Origin: Prevotellaceae bacterium UBA1710
Lineage (GTDB): Bacteria > Bacteroidota > Bacteroidia > Bacteroidales > Bacteroidaceae
Assembly: GCA_002317355.1 (NCBI GenBank)
Contig: DCJC01000050.1
Location: 20,350-84,349 of the forward strand
Direction of reading: 5' to 3'
Length of the DNA stretch: 64,000 nt
Every line of letters begins with the position of its first letter. Position 1 is the first letter of the stretch. Shown in pieces: positions 59,470 to 64,000 of this stretch. The notes under the pieces were generated by a model, which saw nothing but the letters and a program-made list of their open reading frames with translations, did no database searches and had not been told where the DNA came from. Made by a program: the position numbers and the translations under genes.

Positions 59470-60249
59470 ATGAATATTACAGTTATTGGAGCTGGAAACA
59501 TGGGTGGAGCCCTTATTCATGGATGGGCAAAGAGTGGCAAGTTGTCTTCTCTCACCATTTCTGATAAGAATGAGGCTCTTCTCGATAGTTTCAAGTCTTC
59601 TTACCCAACAATAAATACCACTACAGATAACGTTGCTGCTGTAAAAGGTGCAGACATCGTTGTTGTAGTTGTTAAGCCTTGGCTCATGCCAGTTGTGCTT
59701 GATGAGATTAAGCCTGCTCTTGATCTTGAGAAGCAGATTATCGTATCTGATGCAGCAAACTATACTACAGAAAAGCTCGCTGAGCAGCTTGGCGTTTCAG
59801 GTCAGTTCTGCTATGTTATTCCTAATATCGCAGCTGAGTTTGGTGCAAGTATGAGTTTCGTGGCAAAGGGTAAGGATACTTCTGATGAAAGTCTTGCTAA
59901 GGTTAAGGAACTTTACGATCTTTGTGGTGATACTCTCGTTGTTACAGAGAATCTCGTAGGTCCTGGTATGATGATGGCAAGTTGCGGTATCGCTTACGTA
60001 ATGCGTTATATCCGTGCTCAGATGGAGGGCGGTTGTGAGATGGGCTTCTATCCACAGCAGGCTAAGCAGATCGCTTTGCAGACAATGCAGGGTGCTGTTT
60101 CTCTTCTCAAGGAGACAGGTTGGCATCCAGAGGAGGCTATCGATAAGGTTACAACTCCTGGTGGTGTAACTATCAAGGGACTTAACGAACTTGATCACTC
60201 TGGCTTCAACTCTGCTGTAATCAAGAGCCTTAAGGCAGGCTTAAAGTAA
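59470..60249 (+). CDS. proC: Pyrroline-5-carboxylate reductase
   Basis: 259 residues. N-terminal Rossmann fold (ITVIGAGNMGGALIHGW), VVVVVKPWLMPVVL, and C-terminal GPGMMMASCGIAYVMRYIR, then TPGGVTIKGLNELDHSGF: the ProC signature with its conserved Thr-Pro-Gly-Gly-x-Thr. Last step of proline synthesis. Confidence 0.94.
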   Translation: MNITVIGAGNMGGALIHGWAKSGKLSSLTISDKNEALLDSFKSSYPTINTTTDNVAAVKGADIVVVVVKPWLMPVVLDEIKPALDLEKQIIVSDAANYTTEKLAEQLGVSGQFCYVIPNIAAEFGASMSFVAKGKDTSDESLAKVKELYDLCGDTLVVTENLVGPGMMMASCGIAYVMRYIRAQMEGGCEMGFYPQQAKQIALQTMQGAVSLLKETGWHPEEAIDKVTTPGGVTIKGLNELDHSGFNSAVIKSLKAGLK

Positions 60250-60289
60250 AACATTGCCTTGATTTAGGCAGTTCAGCCGCTTGCGTAAT

Positions 60290-61057
60290 ATGAAAAGAAT
60301 CGTAGTAAAAGTAGGATCTAACGTTCTCACCACAGACTCTGGTAAGCTCGACATCACTCGTATGTCGTCTCTCGTTGACCAGATTGCTTGGCTTCGCTGG
60401 CATGGATATGAGGTGATTCTGGTCAGCTCTGGTGCGGTGGCTTGTGGTCGTCGTGAGCTTCAGGTTGACCATCATCTTGACTCTGTAGAACAGCGTCAGC
60501 TCTTCTCTGCAATGGGACAGGTTAAGTTGGTGAATCTCTATTATGACCTCTTCCGTGAGTACAATATCCATATTGGTCAGGTGCTGACTATGAAGTCTAA
60601 TTTCCAGACTCCAGAGCAGTATCGCAATCAGCAGGCTTGTATGGAGGTTATGCTTCAGCATGGTGTCATCCCTGTTGTTAACGAGAATGATACCGTCTGC
60701 GTTACCGAGTTGATGTTCACCGATAATGATGAGCTGTCAGGGCTTATTGCTCAGATGATGAAGGCTGAGGCTCTCATTCTTCTCTCTAACATTGATGGCA
60801 TCTATACCGGTAATCCTTCTGACCCAGAGTCAAAGGTTATTCGTTCTGTTGCTCCTGGTGAGAGTCTGGATAAGTACATCCTTCCTTCAAAGAGTTCTGC
60901 AGGTCGTGGTGGTATGGAGTCAAAGTACAATACTGCTTGCCTTACAGCAGAAGCTGGTATCAAGGTTATCATTGCTAATGGTAATCGTCCTGATATTCTT
61001 CGCTCTTTGCTTGAGAAACCAGAAGAGACTGTTCATACGGTTTTCCTACCAAAATAA
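60290..61057 (+). CDS. proB: Glutamate 5-kinase
   Basis: 255 residues from ATG 60290 (MKRIVVKVGSNVLT); the TTG at 60281 only adds three residues. Amino-acid kinase domain with VKVGSNVL, ILVSSGAVACGRREL, VIPVVNENDTV and KSSAGRGGMESK. No C-terminal PUA domain, so this is the short form. Phosphorylates glutamate. Confidence 0.93.
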   Translation: MKRIVVKVGSNVLTTDSGKLDITRMSSLVDQIAWLRWHGYEVILVSSGAVACGRRELQVDHHLDSVEQRQLFSAMGQVKLVNLYYDLFREYNIHIGQVLTMKSNFQTPEQYRNQQACMEVMLQHGVIPVVNENDTVCVTELMFTDNDELSGLIAQMMKAEALILLSNIDGIYTGNPSDPESKVIRSVAPGESLDKYILPSKSSAGRGGMESKYNTACLTAEAGIKVIIANGNRPDILRSLLEKPEETVHTVFLPK

Positions 61058-61076
61058 TATTAAAAGAAAATAATTT

Positions 61077-62318
61077 ATGCTCGAAATATTCTCGAAAGTT
61101 AAGACTGCGAGTCGTTCACTCGCTTTGATCCCAGACAATCGTCGTGATGAGATCTTGCTTGCTGTAGCTGATGCTATCCTTGCAAATGAGACATCACTTC
61201 TTGAGGCTAATGCAAAGGACTTGTCAAGAATGGATAAGTCTAATCCTCTTTATGATCGTCTGCAGCTTACTCCCGATCGCCTTGCTGGTATTGCGTCTGA
61301 TATGCGCCATGTGGCAGCCTTACCTTCTCCGCTTGGTCGTGTTCTCAAGGAGAAAACTCTCGAGAATGGTCTTCATCTCCGTCGTGTGTCTGTACCTTTT
61401 GGTGTGATAGGCATGGTGTATGAGGCTCGTCCTAATGTTTCTTTTGATGTTTTCTCTCTCTGTTTCAAGAGTGGTAACGCATGTATCTTGAAGGGAGGTA
61501 AGGATGCTGACGATTCTAATCAGGCTATTGTAGCTCTTATCCATAGCGTACTTGATAAGTTCGGCGTGGATAATGATATCGTTGCTCTTCTGCCTTCTAC
61601 ACATGAGGCCACAGCTGAGATGCTTAATGCAGTAGGTTACATTGATGTTTGCATCCCTCGTGGTGGTCGTCGTCTTATCGACTTCGTTCGTGATACTGCT
61701 AAGGTTCCTGTAATCGAGACAGGTGCTGGCGTTGTTCATGCTTATTTTGATAAGGATGGTAACCTTGAAATGGGTAAGCGTATCATCAACAATGCAAAGA
61801 CTCGTCGTGTGAGTGTATGTAATGCTCTTGACTGCCTTCTTATTAATAAGGAGAGAATTGCTGATCTTCCTTCTATCTGTGAGATTCTTGCAAAGAGCAA
61901 TGTGAAGATCTATGCTGATGAGGCTGCTTATGTTGTTCTTGCAGGTAATTATAATGATGAGCTTCTGCTTCATGCTACTGATGAGACATTCGGCACAGAG
62001 TTCATGGCTTATTCTATGGCAATCAAGACAGTTGATTCTGCTGCTGATGCTATTGCTCACATCGCTAACTACGGATCTGGACATAGCGAGTGCATCATTA
62101 CCGATAATAAGGAAACAGCTTCTGCATTCCAGATGCAGGTTGATGCAGCTTGTGTTTATGTTAATGCTCCAACAAGTTTTACCGATGGTGCTCAGTTCGG
62201 CCTTGGTGCAGAGATAGGTATCTCTACACAGAAACTTGGTCCTCGTGGTCCTATGGCTCTTGAGGAGATTACAACATACAAGTGGCTTATTGAGGGTAAC
62301 GGTCAAATCCGCCCTTAG
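61077..62318 (+). CDS. proA: Gamma-glutamyl phosphate reductase
   Basis: 413 residues. VPFGVIGMVYEARPNVSFDV is characteristic; the catalytic Cys lies in RRVSVCNALDCLLI; ETGAGVVHAYFD and NAPTSFTDGAQFGLGAEIGI are also typical. Reduces glutamyl phosphate to glutamate semialdehyde, which cyclises to the ProC substrate. Ends the operon before a terminator. Confidence 0.95.
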   Translation: MLEIFSKVKTASRSLALIPDNRRDEILLAVADAILANETSLLEANAKDLSRMDKSNPLYDRLQLTPDRLAGIASDMRHVAALPSPLGRVLKEKTLENGLHLRRVSVPFGVIGMVYEARPNVSFDVFSLCFKSGNACILKGGKDADDSNQAIVALIHSVLDKFGVDNDIVALLPSTHEATAEMLNAVGYIDVCIPRGGRRLIDFVRDTAKVPVIETGAGVVHAYFDKDGNLEMGKRIINNAKTRRVSVCNALDCLLINKERIADLPSICEILAKSNVKIYADEAAYVVLAGNYNDELLLHATDETFGTEFMAYSMAIKTVDSAADAIAHIANYGSGHSECIITDNKETASAFQMQVDAACVYVNAPTSFTDGAQFGLGAEIGISTQKLGPRGPMALEEITTYKWLIEGNGQIRP

Positions 62319-62339
62319 TTTTTGTGACTCAAGTACAGT

Positions 62340-62370
62340 TCAAGGCGGTATCACCGCCTTGTTCTCGTTT
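62340..62370 (+). terminator. Terminator after proA
   Basis: CAAGGCGG pairs with CCGCCTTG around TATCA, followed by TTCTCGTTTT, about 22 bases after the stop. Confidence 0.75.
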
Positions 62371-62405
62371 TAATGATTAACTTATAATATTATTCTATCT
62401 ACATT

Positions 62406-63752
62406 ATGACAATATCTTCTCTTTACGATATTTTCCTTCAGCATCCTGTAATCACAACAGATAGTCGTGATTGTCCTGCAGGTAGTATCTTCTTTGCTCT
62501 TAAGGGAGAGACCTTTGATGGTAATGCGTATGCTCTGAAGGCTCTTGAACTTGGTTGTGCTTATGCCGTTATTGATGAGGCTGAGTATGCTACTGATTCT
62601 CGTTGCATTCTTGTTGAGGACGTGTTGACTACTCTTCAGCTTCTTGCCAATTTCCATCGCAAGGCTCTTGGCACTCCTGTTATTGGTGTGACAGGTACTA
62701 ATGGAAAGACTACAACAAAGGAACTTATCTCTGCAGTTCTTTCCGAGAAGTATAATGTTCTCTTTACTCAGGGCAACTTCAATAATCATATTGGTGTGCC
62801 TAAGACTCTTCTTCGTCTGACAAAGGAACATGAAATCGCAGTAATCGAGATGGGAGCAAATCATCCAGGCGAGATTAAGACCCTTGTTGATATCGTTGAG
62901 CCGGATTTCGGAATAATTACTAATGTAGGTAAGGCACATCTTGAGGGCTTTGGCTCTTTCGAGGGGGTGATTCGTACTAAAGGTGAACTTTATGATTTCC
63001 TTCGTTCTTCAAAAGAGCATGGTGTCACCTTGCCTTGTGGTCAGGTGAAGGAATGTCCAAAGGTTTTCATTCATGCGGACAACGAACATCTGCTTGGTAT
63101 CTCTCGTGACCTATCTCTTATTAAATATGGTACAGTAGCTTCTGCGGATCTTGCAGTTTGGGGTGAGGTAACTGAATGTGCTCCGTTCCTTTCTTTCTCT
63201 TGGAAGAACCAGATCGAGGGTTCTGATGCTCCTCTTCATCATGTGGATTCTCATCTTATTGGCTCCTATAATATTTATAATATGTTAGCAGCAGCTACTA
63301 TTGGTTTGTATTTTGGAGTTTCAGAAGAACAGGTTGATCATGCACTTTCAAACTATATTCCAAGTAATAATCGTTCTCAGCTTACGGTTACTGCATCCAA
63401 TAAGCTCATCGTTGATACCTATAATGCAAACCCAACAAGCATGAATGCTGCTTTGTTGAACTTCCGTGACATGAAGGTTTCTCCAAAGATGGCTATTCTT
63501 GGTGATATGCGTGAATTGGGTGAGGTAAGTGCAGAGGAACATCAGAAAGTTGTCGATTTTCTGAAGGAAACAGATATCACCGATGTATGGCTTGTTGGCT
63601 CTGAGTTTGCTAAGACAGATTGTGGTTATCGTAAGTTTGATAATGTTGATCAGGTAAAGGAAGAAATTGCATCCTGTCCACCAAAGGATAAATACATATT
63701 GATTAAAGGTTCTAACGGAATAAAACTCTTCCAGCTTCCGGAATTGCTTTAA
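62406..63752 (+). CDS. murF: UDP-N-acetylmuramoyl-tripeptide--D-alanyl-D-alanine ligase
   Basis: 448 residues. The Mur ligase ATP loop is GVTGTNGKTTTKELI (residues about 97-111). AVIEMGANHPGEI, the Asn-rich SYNIYNMLAAATIG and DTYNANPTSMNAAL complete the family pattern. N-terminal domain contains TTDSRDCPAGSIFFALKGE. Adds D-Ala-D-Ala to the UDP-muramoyl tripeptide in the cytoplasm, using the Ddl product. Confidence 0.95.
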   Translation: MTISSLYDIFLQHPVITTDSRDCPAGSIFFALKGETFDGNAYALKALELGCAYAVIDEAEYATDSRCILVEDVLTTLQLLANFHRKALGTPVIGVTGTNGKTTTKELISAVLSEKYNVLFTQGNFNNHIGVPKTLLRLTKEHEIAVIEMGANHPGEIKTLVDIVEPDFGIITNVGKAHLEGFGSFEGVIRTKGELYDFLRSSKEHGVTLPCGQVKECPKVFIHADNEHLLGISRDLSLIKYGTVASADLAVWGEVTECAPFLSFSWKNQIEGSDAPLHHVDSHLIGSYNIYNMLAAATIGLYFGVSEEQVDHALSNYIPSNNRSQLTVTASNKLIVDTYNANPTSMNAALLNFRDMKVSPKMAILGDMRELGEVSAEEHQKVVDFLKETDITDVWLVGSEFAKTDCGYRKFDNVDQVKEEIASCPPKDKYILIKGSNGIKLFQLPELL

Positions 63753-63892
63753 TTGTGAATCCCTCACAAGTACTGCAAAAAGCCGAGTTTGGCTTTGTTC
63801 TGCTCATATTTTCCATTGTTAGCAGGTTTCTCTTGATATTTGTCATCTAAACCCTAAAAATAGCACTTTTTCTGAAAATAATCCCCGAAAAA

Positions 63893-63924
63893 TTTGGTGG
63901 GTTCAGAAAAAAGCAGTACTTTTG
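63893..63924 (+). promoter_or_regulatory. Strong promoter, rRNA-operon type
   Basis: TTTG (63893-63896), 20 bases, TACTTTTG (63917-63924), followed by C. The spacer is close to that of the promoter at 37225-37256. Confidence 0.8.
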
Positions 63925-63930
63925 CACTCG

Positions 63931-64000
63931 CTTTCGGAAAAACGGTAGCAAACACCGCTTGAAAGATAGCGGAAAGAAAGAGTTCTTTGAAAAGATTTAC
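63931..64000 (+). other. Probable rRNA operon leader (rRNA outside window)
   Basis: GAAAGATAGCGGAAAGAAAG then AGTTCTTTGAAAAGATTTAC resembles the leader that precedes 16S rRNA in Prevotella, including a boxA-like GTTCTTTGAAAA. The rRNA itself would begin just after the window. Confidence 0.6.

Noticed and set aside
61320..62306. 328-codon open frame on the minus strand
   Set aside because: Antisense shadow of proA, which is a complete, recognisable enzyme.

Overview
The window is chromosomal DNA of a Bacteroidales bacterium, most likely a Prevotella/Segatella relative. The evidence is the promoter grammar (TTTG, 19-20 bases, TAnnTTTG) upstream of many genes, the abundance of outer-membrane barrels with STN or carboxypeptidase-like N-domains, lipoproteins of the NigD kind, a DUF4954 protein, and an argR-GNAT-argG-argC-argD-proC-proB-proA gene order. 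All family names come from reading the translations and recalling families; no search was run.

Layout. 1-11.3 kb: envelope and sugar genes (multi-barrel protein, TPR protein, DUF4954 beta-helix protein, nagB, large TonB-receptor-like barrel). 11.4-16.06 kb: a minus-strand cluster (VirE-N/DUF3987 primase-helicase-like protein and two unknown genes) bracketed by two copies of one palindromic MITE-like element. 16.3-23.0 kb: the core of an integrative mobilizable element (zinc-ribbon/HTH protein, tyrosine integrase, excisionase-like HTH protein, winged-helix-like protein, candidate oriT, MobV relaxase). 23.1-35.8 kb: probable cargo. It holds an ECF sigma/anti-sigma/STN-barrel/acyltransferase operon, an AAA_14/DUF4143 ATPase, and a defence-like island (AAA_13 ATPase with a PrrC/RloC-like nuclease triad, WYL regulator, GIY-YIG-like small protein, DUF1883-TIR protein, PD-(D/E)XK-like protein). 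35.8-42.1 kb: a repeat-rich accessory zone with an orphan DUF3791 gene whose DUF3990 partner is cut off after 12 codons, two lipoproteins in duplicated units, a secreted protein and a YafQ-type toxin-antitoxin pair. 42.1-49.3 kb: housekeeping genes (S9 peptidase, lpxH, MIP18-type Fe-S factor, radC, GT2, efp, rpmH). 49.4-63.8 kb: PASTA protein, RluA-type synthase, ddl, PlsC-like acyltransferase, NigD-like lipoprotein, the arginine/proline operon and murF. The last 100 bases look like an rRNA operon promoter and leader, with the rRNA beyond the window.

The best candidate for a new system is the TIR-centred operon at 33.1-35.8 kb beside the AAA_13/WYL pair, on a mobilizable element. The most unusual sequence-level observation is that GC-rich palindromic repeats abut the stop codons of several genes in one operon (44.6-47.2 kb) and also lie in frame inside lpxH and radC. 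A second dispersed repeat (GTAACAAGTAACAGGTAACAATAAGG) occurs eight times, always at gene borders in the accessory zones. No tRNA, complete rRNA or CRISPR array was found.
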